Part shown: piece after piece, positions 14,769 to 24,300 of the stretch
Position numbering within the stretch: the stretch's first letter is position 1
How the letters are laid out: every line of letters starts with the position of its first letter
IMG/VR virus record: IMGVR_UViG_3300048555_000110
Location: 1 to 28,266 of that record
DNA from: a virus
DNA: 28,266 nt
Strand: one strand, 5' to 3'
Made by a program: the position numbers and the translations under genes
The notes under the pieces: generated by a model
Seen by the model: only the letters and a program-made list of their open reading frames with translations
The model's database searches: none
What the model was told of the DNA's origin: nothing

Positions 14769-14809
14769 GCGGGTGCGTGGTTTTTTCATTCGTTTTACCT
14801 CGCACCCGC
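14769..14809 (+). terminator. Hairpin terminator downstream of the major capsid gene
   Basis: The arms GCGGGTGCGTGGT (14769-14781) and ACCTCGCACCCGC (14797-14809) pair over 13 positions with a single T-T mismatch, enclosing a 15-base T-rich loop. It lies in the 88-base gap between capsid and tail tubular A, exactly where T7 places its T-phi RNA polymerase terminator. There is no immediate long U-tract after the stem (TCACTTCCTTTATTT), so it may work mainly on the phage polymerase or as an RNA-stability stem. Confidence 0.8.
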
Positions 14810-14837
14810 TCACTTCCTTTATTTAAATATTTTAGTT

Positions 14838-15422
14838 ATGGCACTTACTACAAAGCTTGAAGCAGTAAACACGATGCTCGGAGTCGTTGGAGAATCTCCA
14901 GTTAATTCGATTATAACATCTCCTGGTAATAGTCTTCCTGTTTCTGTCGTTACAGCTTTGAATGTGCTTGATGAAGTCAGCCGGGAGATACAGTCGGAAG
15001 GCTGGCACTACAACACGGAGCATGAATATCCTCTTGTACGCACGGCTGAGAATAAAATCAATCTCCCAAACAATACATTGAAGGTTGATACTGAGGTTAA
15101 TAAATATACCGATATAGACGTCGTTCAAAGAGGTACTAAACTATATGATCGAAAGAATCATCGTTATACATTTACTAGCGATCTAGATGTATCTATCACT
15201 TTTGAGTTAGAGTTCGAAGAACTACCCCAACAATTTAGAACATATATTATTACAAGATCTTCCCGTAAGTTTGCTAATCGTTATTTAGGCGCACAGGAGA
15301 TCGAAGGTTTTACCTTACGCGATGAGATCATAGCCAAAGCTTTAGCGGTTGATAGCGACAGCGAGAACGCCGATAGAACGATCTTTGATAACTACGATGT
15401 AAAACGCGTACTTGATCGCTAA
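14838..15422 (+). CDS. T7 gp11-like tail tubular protein A (gatekeeper)
   Basis: This is a 194-residue protein (T7 gp11 is 196) that forms the ring joining portal and nozzle. It shows the typical LEAVNTMLGVVGESPVNS start, DEVSREIQSEGWHYN (T7: NRQIQSRGWTFN), a Gln/Asp-containing strand region VVQRGTKLYDRKNH, and FRTYIITRSSRKFANRYLG (T7: FRYWIVTKASRQFNNRFFG). The ATG at 14838 gives this start. An in-frame ATG at 14727 would read through the hairpin and into the capsid gene and is rejected. No Shine-Dalgarno is visible. Confidence 0.95.
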   Translation: MALTTKLEAVNTMLGVVGESPVNSIITSPGNSLPVSVVTALNVLDEVSREIQSEGWHYNTEHEYPLVRTAENKINLPNNTLKVDTEVNKYTDIDVVQRGTKLYDRKNHRYTFTSDLDVSITFELEFEELPQQFRTYIITRSSRKFANRYLGAQEIEGFTLRDEIIAKALAVDSDSENADRTIFDNYDVKRVLDR

Positions 15423-18097
15423 TGCCTTTAATATCCACATCTGTACCGAATCTTGTACAAGGCGTTTCACAACAGCCTGATAACCTTCGCTACCCTGGTC
15501 AAGCTGAAGAACAAATAAACGCATTTAGTTCGGTAGTGGACGGGCTTAATAAACGCCCCCATCGTGAATTAATAAAGGGGTTAGGCACGACGCTTGAAGA
15601 CGACGCTCTCATACATTTTGTTGATCGTGATCCGCAGAATAAACACGCGATGATCTTCAACCACAACGGCGGTACAACGAGCGTTAATATCGTAGATGTA
15701 ACCACAGGTAACGCGATTACTACGAATGTAAGCGCATCCGCTGAACCTTATTTAAACAGTATTACTTCTCCTTTGTCGCAGCTTAGAGCGTTGACTGTAG
15801 CGGATTATACCTTTGTTGCTAATACGAATAAAGCAATAGAGATGACAAGCGACGTTTCTGACGCGTTAGAATACGAAGCTTTAGTGTTCGTTAAACTCGG
15901 TGATTACAGTAAAGAATATAATATTTTTATTGATGACGAGAAGTTCACTTATCGAAGCGGTGACGGGCAGGGCTCAGGTACAGATTCAACGGGAGGTAGT
16001 GCTGGGGATGGTAGCGCTGCAGATACTGAATATATCGCTTCTCAGTTGGATGTTACTTTAGAAACCACAGGCTCCGTTGCAAGCGTCACTGTAACAAACG
16101 GAGGTAGCGGATACACTTCACCGCCTGATGTTACATTTCCTAATCCAGGAGGAGGCGGCATAAGAGCCGAGGGTTACGCATCTTTAAATGGAGGAGTAGT
16201 TAGTGAAGTTGTAATTACTAAAGCAGGATCAGGATATACCTCCGCTACAATCGCGTTAACATTTAGTGGTGGAGGCGGATCAGGAGCGGCAGCTACAGGT
16301 AATGTACGATTAGGCAGTATTGCTCAGCATGTAATGGTTCGCGGTAATTTACTGAAAGTTAGCCACGCTACCACCGACTTTAATATCAGTGTAACCGACG
16401 GTCTGTCTGATCAAGCTTTAGGCGTTATTTACAAAGAAGTATCGAGCATAGCCGAGCTTCCTCAAAAGTGCTTTAACGGATTTAAAGTAAAGATCAAGGG
16501 CGATGTAGAACTCGTACAAGATGACTACTATGTTAAGTTTGTAACGAAGGATAATAAGGATGTTGACGATCACTTTGGTGAAGGCTCATGGGAAGAGGAT
16601 GTCGGATACGGTGTTAAAACGACATTGGACAACACAACCATGCCGATTCAAATCGTACCTACCTTGGACGTTAATGGTGTAATTACTTCCTATCAAATAG
16701 ATGTAGCTTCTTGGACAGGTCGATTAGTAGGCGATGATGACACGAATCCTTTACCGTCGTTTGTCACTACCGATCCTTTGATTCCTAAAAAGATAAATGA
16801 TCTATTCTTCTTTAAGAACCGTCTAGGCATATTGACAGACACAGCGGTTTTATTTTCGGAAGCAGATGAATACTTTAACTTCTTTCGTACCACAACTCTA
16901 TCTCTTTTAGACAGCGCTCCTATCGACGTTGGGGTCGCGCATACAAAGGTATCTAAGTTGACTCATGCATCTGCGTTTCAAGAGAAGTTAATCTTATTCT
17001 CCCCGCAATCGCAGTTTGTATTGAGAGGGTCGGATCTACTGACCGCTAAGACGGTTAACATATCGCCTATTACGGAGTATAATGTCAGCTCACAAGTGCG
17101 TCCCTTATCGCTTACTAACTATGTTTACTTCAGTTTCCAACGCGATTCTTACGAGGGTATCTATGAGTTCTTTGTTGATCAAGACAGTCAAGTGTTTGAC
17201 GCGTCGGAAATAACGCAGCAAGTACCGACCTTCTTACAAGGTAACCTCAGAAGTCTTTCAGGTAGTGCCAGTGAGAATGTCATTGTAGCTTCGTCTGATG
17301 ACGACCTATCCAAACTCTTTGTATATAAATATTATTGGAGTAATAAGGAGAAGATACAATCTGCTTGGATGCGTTTTGATTTTGATAAAGAGATTGTCGG
17401 CATGGGCTTTATTGACTCCGATTTATTCATCGTTACAAAGGACGGTTATCTCGAAAAGATGGCGATGGAGTCGGGCCATAAAGATCCAGGTTATGACTAT
17501 GCTTTACATTTGGACCGTCGCATAGACAACACTTATAGCGGAGTTACCCTATCGTCGTATGATACTATTAATAGAACGACGACTATAAGCGGAATGCCTT
17601 ACGATCCTGAAGGTGCGGTCGTTTATACAAAGACAGGAAGACGACTACCTATAACGCGTCTTAGTGCGACCTCATTTACGGTTAGATACGATGTTACGGA
17701 TAAACCGTTTTTTGTTGGCTTTGAATACGAGATGTCTTACACCTTCTCCATACAAACTTTAAAACAACCAACCGAGCGTGGAGGGCGATCATCTAGTAAC
17801 TTCACGAAACAACTACTAAGAAACGGAGCTATTGACTATTCAGACACAGGACACTTTACGGTGGAAGTAACGCCACTTTATCGTGATACTTATAGCTATG
17901 CTTTTAATCCTACTAAGCTTGGGGCAGATGCGGTTATTGGATCTCTTGTGCTTGATAGTGGATCGTTTAGGTTCCCTATACAAGCGCGTCATGACGAGGT
18001 GGAAATAAAACTAACATCTACATCTGCATTGCCTATGAAGTTATTGTCGGCAGAGTTTGAGAACTTCGTTCATTCCCGTTCAAAACGATATGGATAA
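15422..18097 (+). CDS. T7 gp12-like tail tubular protein B (nozzle) with Gly-rich insertion
   Basis: This 891-residue protein (T7 gp12 is 794) builds the tail nozzle. Gp12 motifs run throughout: the N-terminal LVQGVSQQPDNLRYPGQAEEQINAF, NDLFFFKNRLGILTDTAVLFSEADEYFNFF, EKLILFSPQSQFVL, VYFSFQRDSYEGIYEFFV and a C-terminal FRFPIQARHDEVEI. An extra block at about residues 180-297 has two Gly-rich repeats, TNGGSGYTSPPDVTF and TKAGSGYTSATIALTF, which are absent from T7 and explain most of the added length. Such GGSGYT repeats occur in phage fibres and adhesins. The start overlaps the gp11 stop by one base (TAATG). Confidence 0.96.
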   Translation: MPLISTSVPNLVQGVSQQPDNLRYPGQAEEQINAFSSVVDGLNKRPHRELIKGLGTTLEDDALIHFVDRDPQNKHAMIFNHNGGTTSVNIVDVTTGNAITTNVSASAEPYLNSITSPLSQLRALTVADYTFVANTNKAIEMTSDVSDALEYEALVFVKLGDYSKEYNIFIDDEKFTYRSGDGQGSGTDSTGGSAGDGSAADTEYIASQLDVTLETTGSVASVTVTNGGSGYTSPPDVTFPNPGGGGIRAEGYASLNGGVVSEVVITKAGSGYTSATIALTFSGGGGSGAAATGNVRLGSIAQHVMVRGNLLKVSHATTDFNISVTDGLSDQALGVIYKEVSSIAELPQKCFNGFKVKIKGDVELVQDDYYVKFVTKDNKDVDDHFGEGSWEEDVGYGVKTTLDNTTMPIQIVPTLDVNGVITSYQIDVASWTGRLVGDDDTNPLPSFVTTDPLIPKKINDLFFFKNRLGILTDTAVLFSEADEYFNFFRTTTLSLLDSAPIDVGVAHTKVSKLTHASAFQEKLILFSPQSQFVLRGSDLLTAKTVNISPITEYNVSSQVRPLSLTNYVYFSFQRDSYEGIYEFFVDQDSQVFDASEITQQVPTFLQGNLRSLSGSASENVIVASSDDDLSKLFVYKYYWSNKEKIQSAWMRFDFDKEIVGMGFIDSDLFIVTKDGYLEKMAMESGHKDPGYDYALHLDRRIDNTYSGVTLSSYDTINRTTTISGMPYDPEGAVVYTKTGRRLPITRLSATSFTVRYDVTDKPFFVGFEYEMSYTFSIQTLKQPTERGGRSSSNFTKQLLRNGAIDYSDTGHFTVEVTPLYRDTYSYAFNPTKLGADAVIGSLVLDSGSFRFPIQARHDEVEIKLTSTSALPMKLLSAEFENFVHSRSKRYG

Positions 18098-18563
18098 TGA
18101 ATACTATACTTACAAAGATTGCATTGTTGAGCCCGCAAACGGCGATTATGACGCAGATGCTTTGTACGCTGATATGAGAACGTTAGATATGCTTGAGATA
18201 ATAGGACTAGGCAATCATCCTCGTTTAGCACTTGTCGAATCCTACAAAGTAACCGAGAGACCCTGGACGATATTGACGCGTGATTATCGCATGATAGGCT
18301 CGTTTGGAGTCGCTAATTCTACGATTGAAGGCATGGGCGTACCTTGGTTATTAGGAACTCATCGTATGCATTTAATTAAAAGAACTTTTATCGCAAACTC
18401 AAAAGAGTGGCTAAGTCGTCTATTTAATGATAAATATGAAGTGTTAACTAATTATATTATGGAAGAAAACACACTATCTATACGCTGGCTAAAATGGCTA
18501 GGAGCGTCGTTTAATGACTGTGATGTAGAAGGTTATAAACAATTTACTTTTTATAAGAAATAA
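18090..18563 (+). CDS. T7 gp13-like internal virion protein A
   Basis: This is a 157-residue protein (T7 gp13 is 138). The segment LSRLFNDKYEVLTNYIMEENTLSIRWLKWLGASF aligns with the end of gp13 (DTLWNYVWVGNTSHIRFLKTIGAVF), which has a GNAT-like fold and is needed for core and tail assembly. The upstream part has PWTILTRDYRMIGSFGV, a strand-rich pattern. The ATG at 18090 overlaps the gp12 end by 8 bases; an upstream TTG at 18057 is possible but less likely. Acetyltransferase catalysis is not implied. Confidence 0.82.
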   Translation: MDNEYYTYKDCIVEPANGDYDADALYADMRTLDMLEIIGLGNHPRLALVESYKVTERPWTILTRDYRMIGSFGVANSTIEGMGVPWLLGTHRMHLIKRTFIANSKEWLSRLFNDKYEVLTNYIMEENTLSIRWLKWLGASFNDCDVEGYKQFTFYKK

Positions 18564-18568
18564 TCGTT

Positions 18569-19093
18569 ATGTGTGATCCTGTAACATTGACAACAATAGC
18601 GGTAGTTTCCGGCGGCGCTCAGTACATTGGTCAACGCCGTATGGCGCGTCAGCAAGCTCGTTATCAAGCGAGAGCGGCGGAGATGGAACGGCAACGGGCG
18701 ATGCAGGAACAGTCGGCTATGCGGATTCGTCAAGCACAGGAACAAGAAGCAGCTAACAGAGAATTGGCAGATGTATCGTTAAAGAGTCGTGAGGCACTCG
18801 CTAAAGCCCGTACAAGTGCAGGAGAAGCGGGAGTAAGCGGAGCATCTGTCGAAGCTTTACTTGACGACTACACCCGCCAGGAGGCTGCGTATAGAATCGG
18901 TATTAGTCGTCAGCGGGAACTACAGGATGTGCAGACAGGATTAGCTTTAACGGACGCTGGTTATCGCACACAAATGCGTCAAATAGATATTAACCGTCCT
19001 ATCAATAAACCGAGCTTCCTGACGGCTGCCGCTTCTACCGCATTAGGTGCTGCGTCGGCTTATCGCACAGGACTTGAATTACAAAAAGGATAA
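18569..19093 (+). CDS. T7 gp14-like internal virion protein B
   Basis: This is a 174-residue protein (T7 gp14 is 196). It starts MC like gp14 and has an Ala/Gln/Arg-rich helical body (RQQARYQARAAEMERQRAMQEQ), with TSAGEAGVSGASVEALLDD matching the IRAAIGESMLEGSSMDRI region of gp14. The C-terminus has a small-residue stretch ASTALGAASAYRTG. In T7, gp14 is ejected and inserts in the outer membrane as the first part of the translocation channel. Position after gp13 supports the call. Confidence 0.9.
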   Translation: MCDPVTLTTIAVVSGGAQYIGQRRMARQQARYQARAAEMERQRAMQEQSAMRIRQAQEQEAANRELADVSLKSREALAKARTSAGEAGVSGASVEALLDDYTRQEAAYRIGISRQRELQDVQTGLALTDAGYRTQMRQIDINRPINKPSFLTAAASTALGAASAYRTGLELQKG

Positions 19094-19095
19094 TA

Positions 19096-21345
19096 ATGGC
19101 TTCTTTAGACGACTTAGTAAAAGCATCACGTAGTAAACGCGTTCAAGTTGCGGATCTACCGGACGCTCCCAAGCTTCGGCCTACGATTAGAAGCGGCGGT
19201 CAATACACGGTAGCTGTACAGCAGGCAGGTCGTAATAAGCTGATGGATTTAGCGGACGCTTTATCTAAGGTTAATCCCATCCTAAAGGAATACAAAGGGA
19301 TTGCGGACATCGAGCTCGAGGAGTATAAACAAGAGTTAGCAAGCCTAAAGCCTGAAGAATTGCAGGGAATGCTAAAGAAAACCGAAGGCGAGTTTGATAA
19401 GATGTCGCGTAAAGGTGGGTTTACTGAATGGTTAGTATCACCTGTTAACGAAGTCAGAAAACGCCGTGCTTTAGGTCGTGCGGCTCATGATCAATTTCAG
19501 TTAAAAATGCTCGACGCTAACAGTCGTTTGTATAAACCTAACGAAGGTGACGACAAGTTAACTACCGCACAACTACTAGAACAGGAATACGATACATTTG
19601 TTTCTGAAAACCCCGCACTACAGGGCCAATATGCAGGTGAAGGTTTTCGTGAAGCAGTTAATCCTACCATACTCGCGCTTACTCAACGCTTTGATCAGCG
19701 AAAAGCCGAGCAGTCTAAAAGCGATACTTTACTAGGTAATACTTCTGCTATACACAGATTAGCAAAACGAGCACCTTTAGATAGCGAATTAGGCTACAAT
19801 ATCGCAATGGATGAAGCGTCTAAGATTTGGGACGACTTAAATGCGTTTTCTCCTGACAAACAACTTAAAGTAATTGAAAGTATATCGACGAATTTAGCGC
19901 GTGAAAAAGGCGGAGAACGTAAGGCGGAACGCTTTTTATTGTGGGCGCAATCCAATTTAAAGGTAGGTAATACGAGTTTTGCTGTGATGGAGGATCAAGT
20001 AGATCGTCTTGAAAGCGTGATTAGTGCTACCGCCGAAGCTTCTGAGCGTTTAAATGAAGAAGAACGCAAAGACAAAATGCGAGAAAAGAGTGCTGAGTTT
20101 GGGATTTTATTAAATCAGTTAGGACGCAACGGGAGCGTTACATTAAACCCAGGTGAAGAGCCAATTACAACGCGTGAGGCATTACTTGAAAGATTCCAAA
20201 TAGATGCGGAGCAAGACGAGGATAATATATATACAGGGGAAGTTTCCAGAGAATTTGAAAGAGTAATGGCTTCCGATTTAGATCCTAATCAATTTATTAA
20301 AAATAAGATCATTAAAGACTCGTATTCTTATAATGCGTTATACAACAACGTCAGCAGGCAGATGCTAGCTCTTGGTAGAAGCAGTGCTTTTAAAGATTTA
20401 TCGACAGACCCGGAAGGTGCTGGTGAGTTTATAAAAGTAGAGAGAGATCTTTACAATAAGTTGAAAGCCGAAGCTGACATGGAGTTGGAGAGAATTATAG
20501 CTTCAGGTGAGGCGGATAATCCAGCGGAAGCTACTCTTTCTTTGAATAAATTTATAGATAACAAGATGGTCGATTTTCAAAAAGAAGCCATTAATGATTT
20601 AGAACAAGTTAGAAAAAGACAGACTGAGGCAGACAAGGCAGAAAAAGAATACACACAACAAATTGCGGTTGATCCGGGTGAAGACCCTAAACAAGCAGCT
20701 ACTGAAAATACATTTTTTGATGAGTCTTTAACTGAGATGGTAGAAAAAAGCTCTAAAAATGTATTACTACTAGCTATTAAAGATATTCCTTTAGAAGAGA
20801 GACAAAAAGCTTTAGAGTATAATGATAAGTATTTTAAAAAAGCTTTAACGGAATCCGCTAAAGTCGCTACTGGTGGATACAAAAAACGTAAGTTTAAAAA
20901 TTATGGTGTAGCCTTAAAGTCAGGATTAAAAATTGTAAACCCTGAAAAAATGCGTATTAAGGAAAACCGTTTTGGGTTTGATAAGAGTTTAGTTGAAGTG
21001 GAATTAAATGAGCACAGCGCTGAAGAAATGCGAAAAGCTCGCGATCAATACTTTAGAATGGCGAGGATTCACGGTACATTTTCCGATGTACAAGTTTTAA
21101 AATCAGGCATAACTCCTGAAGGGATTGACGGATTTGATGTGGAAAACGATATAAACTCCGCTTCTTTCGTCCTTATGAAAGCAGATAGACTTAAAGCTAT
21201 AAAAGATGTAAAAACATTAGAAGAAGTGCCTGACGATGTAAAAGAGATTGCTGACTTAATTGGGGAGTCTGATGACTATTTAAAATTTATACGTAATCAA
21301 ATAAGGTTGCAGAAAGCGCTATTTGATCCAAACTTTGATAAATAA
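19096..21345 (+). CDS. T7 gp15-like internal virion protein C
   Basis: This 749-residue protein has nearly the exact length of T7 gp15 (747). It is mostly predicted helical and charged, with PDAPKLRPTIRSGGQYTV near the start and many Glu/Lys-rich stretches. In T7, gp15 forms the periplasmic part of the ejection channel with gp16. Coding sequence at 20701-20880 is about 30% GC by hand count, lower than the nearby structural genes. I see no enzymatic motif. A ribosome site AAAAAGGA precedes it. Identification rests on order, length and composition. Confidence 0.88.
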   Translation: MASLDDLVKASRSKRVQVADLPDAPKLRPTIRSGGQYTVAVQQAGRNKLMDLADALSKVNPILKEYKGIADIELEEYKQELASLKPEELQGMLKKTEGEFDKMSRKGGFTEWLVSPVNEVRKRRALGRAAHDQFQLKMLDANSRLYKPNEGDDKLTTAQLLEQEYDTFVSENPALQGQYAGEGFREAVNPTILALTQRFDQRKAEQSKSDTLLGNTSAIHRLAKRAPLDSELGYNIAMDEASKIWDDLNAFSPDKQLKVIESISTNLAREKGGERKAERFLLWAQSNLKVGNTSFAVMEDQVDRLESVISATAEASERLNEEERKDKMREKSAEFGILLNQLGRNGSVTLNPGEEPITTREALLERFQIDAEQDEDNIYTGEVSREFERVMASDLDPNQFIKNKIIKDSYSYNALYNNVSRQMLALGRSSAFKDLSTDPEGAGEFIKVERDLYNKLKAEADMELERIIASGEADNPAEATLSLNKFIDNKMVDFQKEAINDLEQVRKRQTEADKAEKEYTQQIAVDPGEDPKQAATENTFFDESLTEMVEKSSKNVLLLAIKDIPLEERQKALEYNDKYFKKALTESAKVATGGYKKRKFKNYGVALKSGLKIVNPEKMRIKENRFGFDKSLVEVELNEHSAEEMRKARDQYFRMARIHGTFSDVQVLKSGITPEGIDGFDVENDINSASFVLMKADRLKAIKDVKTLEEVPDDVKEIADLIGESDDYLKFIRNQIRLQKALFDPNFDK

Positions 21346-24300
21346 TGGACGAAGAATTAAATAACGAACAAGAAGACGAAAACGAGTTCTTCGATTTATT
21401 CGACACTTTAGCCGCGCCTTTTCGGGGTATTGAAGGAGCTTTCCACGGTGTTTATAACCTGGCGGACTATGTTCTTGCGGATTACTTGCCCGATTGGGAC
21501 GAACGTTGGTTAGGCGAATCTCAGTCTACAGTCGGGTCTCTTGTTGAAAGTGTATCTCAATTCACTGCAGGATTCGGTCCTATCTTCGGTATTGCAGGTA
21601 AGGCGGGAGCATTAGCTAAGGCGGGTAAACTTGGATCATTAGCTAAGTCAGGATCGCTTACACAACGGGCATTAAGTAACAATCTTACTCGTGGTACAGG
21701 CGCTGCAATCGCATCAGACTTCTCCGTGTTTAACGGGCAAGAAGCTAGGTTATCAAATCTTATTCAACAATACCCTGAACTTCAAAATCCTATTACCGAG
21801 TTTTTAGCTTATGAAGAAGGTGAAGGGGAAATAGAGGGTCGTCTTAAAAATGTTCTTGAAGGGCTAGGCTTGGAAGCCGCTACATTCGGCTTAATACGCG
21901 GATTAAAGGGAATTAAGAAAGGGAATAAAATACGCTCTGAAGGCGGCGGTCCTTTAGATGTTTATAAAGGTATGGTCAATGAAATGGGTGGAGACCTTAC
22001 GAAATTATTGCCGGACTTTCTTAAAGGAGGTAAGGAATTAAAAACAGAAACCCCTGAGCAGTTTGAAGCTACTATTGAGTCGCGTCCACCAAGGCAACCT
22101 TTTAAGACTAACCTAGAAGCGAAGCGGGGGCTGGAGGGTAGTCGCGGGGCAGATTATATCAAAGGACGTTTAGTAAAGAAGTTTTTACCTGAAGGACTTG
22201 ATCCTGCTGACGCAAAGGATGTCGAAACATTTATAGACACGATGGGCGAACGCCTATTTAACGATGTGTCTATGTCTGTCACAAACAAGATACAATCAAG
22301 AGGTCGTTTTACATTCTCCAATAAATTGGTAGAGATTCGTAAAAGCGTCATAGAAGAGGGCGATTTAAAGCGTCCTATGATTCATGAATTGTGGCATAGC
22401 TTAAGTCGTTACTTACCCAAAGCGGATGTAAATAATTTAACTAAGCAGTTTGATGCGGAACGCAGTAAGTTTTTAGACGATCTAAGCACAAGAGCTAAAG
22501 ATGAAAACTTAAGTGCTAGTGAGCGTTTACGATTAGCTAAAGAATTAAACGAATTTAAAAAAGGTAACTTTAATGAGGCTAATTATCGTTTCTCTGATAT
22601 AGACGAATACTTCGCAGAAGAAATGACTGATGCGTTTTTAGCGAAGTTAGATAGCGATGCTGCTCTTGCTAAATCAGGAACTTTTAAACGTCTTACGCAA
22701 GAAATGGCGATTCTTCTAAAAGATATATTTGCCAGTGTTAAATCTAAGTTAGGAATTGATCAAAGACAGAAGATATTTAATGACTTTGTAAAACAGCGGA
22801 ATGTAAAGATCCAGCGTCAAGCTCCCTTGGATATGTCAGGAAAAACATACGCTGATATGCCTGAGCTAGATCCGACCATAAAGAAAGCTTGGCAGGAAGC
22901 TGAAGTCGATATTGAGACACCTCGTGGTAGACTGCCTAACATTGGTCAGTTAAATAGTACGGATAAGTTTGACCAAGTAAGAATAGCTGGAAGAGATTGG
23001 GTAAAAGCGAATCTACCTGATCCAGGACCAAAAAGTTACGAAGAGATTACAGAAGAAGCTTTTGCTGATATTGACAATATTTCTCCTGACTTAGCTAAGA
23101 ACTTTAAAGCCACACAAATCAACTCCTTAGAAAAGGCTAAATCGTTGCGTGACGAAGTAGCGGTAATGAAAATGTTTGGTAAGTCTTTGGCTAAGAAGGT
23201 TTTAGATCAAGCCCAAGAATACAAGAGTGCTAAAGGAAGCGATGTAGCTTTAGCTAAATTAAAGAATACATTCCAAGAACTTATTGAGTTTGAAGCTTAT
23301 TATTCAGCTATTGGTCGTGAGCAGTCTTTAGGTCTTGGAGTCCGTCGTTTTACCGACGAATATAAACCTCGAAAAGTAGGTGTGGATGAAGGGGAAATCA
23401 TAGCGTCCGACGGTATTCGTAATAAATACTTAAACGAAAGTGGTGGATTAGATCCAGATCAGTTTATTAAGTTAGTTGACGAAGCTACAGACGATGGTGA
23501 TTTAGAGACGACGCTTACTCGAATGCTAAAGCTGGCGAAGAAAACGCAAGGTAATAAGTTTCTAAACATGACCAAGGAATATTGGATCAATGCCGTTTTG
23601 AGTGGTCCTAGAACGCATGTGGTCAATATGTCGGGTAACTTCTTAACCTCGTTCTTATCGACGCTTGAGACCGCTATAGGCGGAGCTTTGACCGGGAACA
23701 TGGACGTAGCTAAACACGCGTTTGCTTCGTGGGCTGATTGGGAAATGGTAAAGGAATCCTGGAAGTTTTCTAAGAACGCATGGAAGAAAGGTGAGAACCA
23801 ACTACTGCCCGATTCCAAAGCGTTTGATGATGGTCGTATTGATTCGATTACACCTGAAAACATGGGTCTAGCTCAAAGCGATAAGTTGTATAAACCGATG
23901 CAAAGCCTTGGGCAGTTCTTACGCTTACCTTCTAGGTTGTTATTAACTTCTGACGAATGGTTCAAACAAATGAACTACCGTCGTGCGGCTCGTTTTAAAT
24001 TAGCGATAGAAGGTCTACAAGGTGCAGGTAAGATAAAAGATCCGTATGCCTTAGCTGCGTTTATCGAAGATGGTATGCAGAATGTTATTACGACAGGAGG
24101 GCGATACTATTCAAAAGAAGCTTTTGTAAAACAAGCGACTGCCCAAGCGGACGCTAAAGGTTTAACAGATGGTCAAGAACGCGCAGCCTATATTACTGAT
24201 TATGTTTCTCAAAACTTCGACGAAAATATTTCCGCTATTGCTGAGTTTGCTAAAGATCAAACCGAGTATCTTACTCATACGCGAGAACTAGAGAAAGGTA

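Noticed and set aside
14735-14825. T7 10B-like -1 frameshift product of the capsid gene
   Set aside because: The -1 frame stays open for about 28 codons after the stop, but no slippery heptamer is present near it.
14727-14837. Upstream in-frame extension of tail tubular A through the hairpin into the capsid gene, suggesting a capsid-gp11 +1 frameshift fusion
   Set aside because: The start at 14838 gives the T7 gp11 N-terminus and length. The extension translates the terminator hairpin, and no slippery sequence lies near the capsid stop.
23459-23863. 134-codon minus-strand ORF inside gp16
   Set aside because: Shadow of a strongly supported coding frame; no recognisable motif, no gap or promoter, and no other minus-strand gene in the window.
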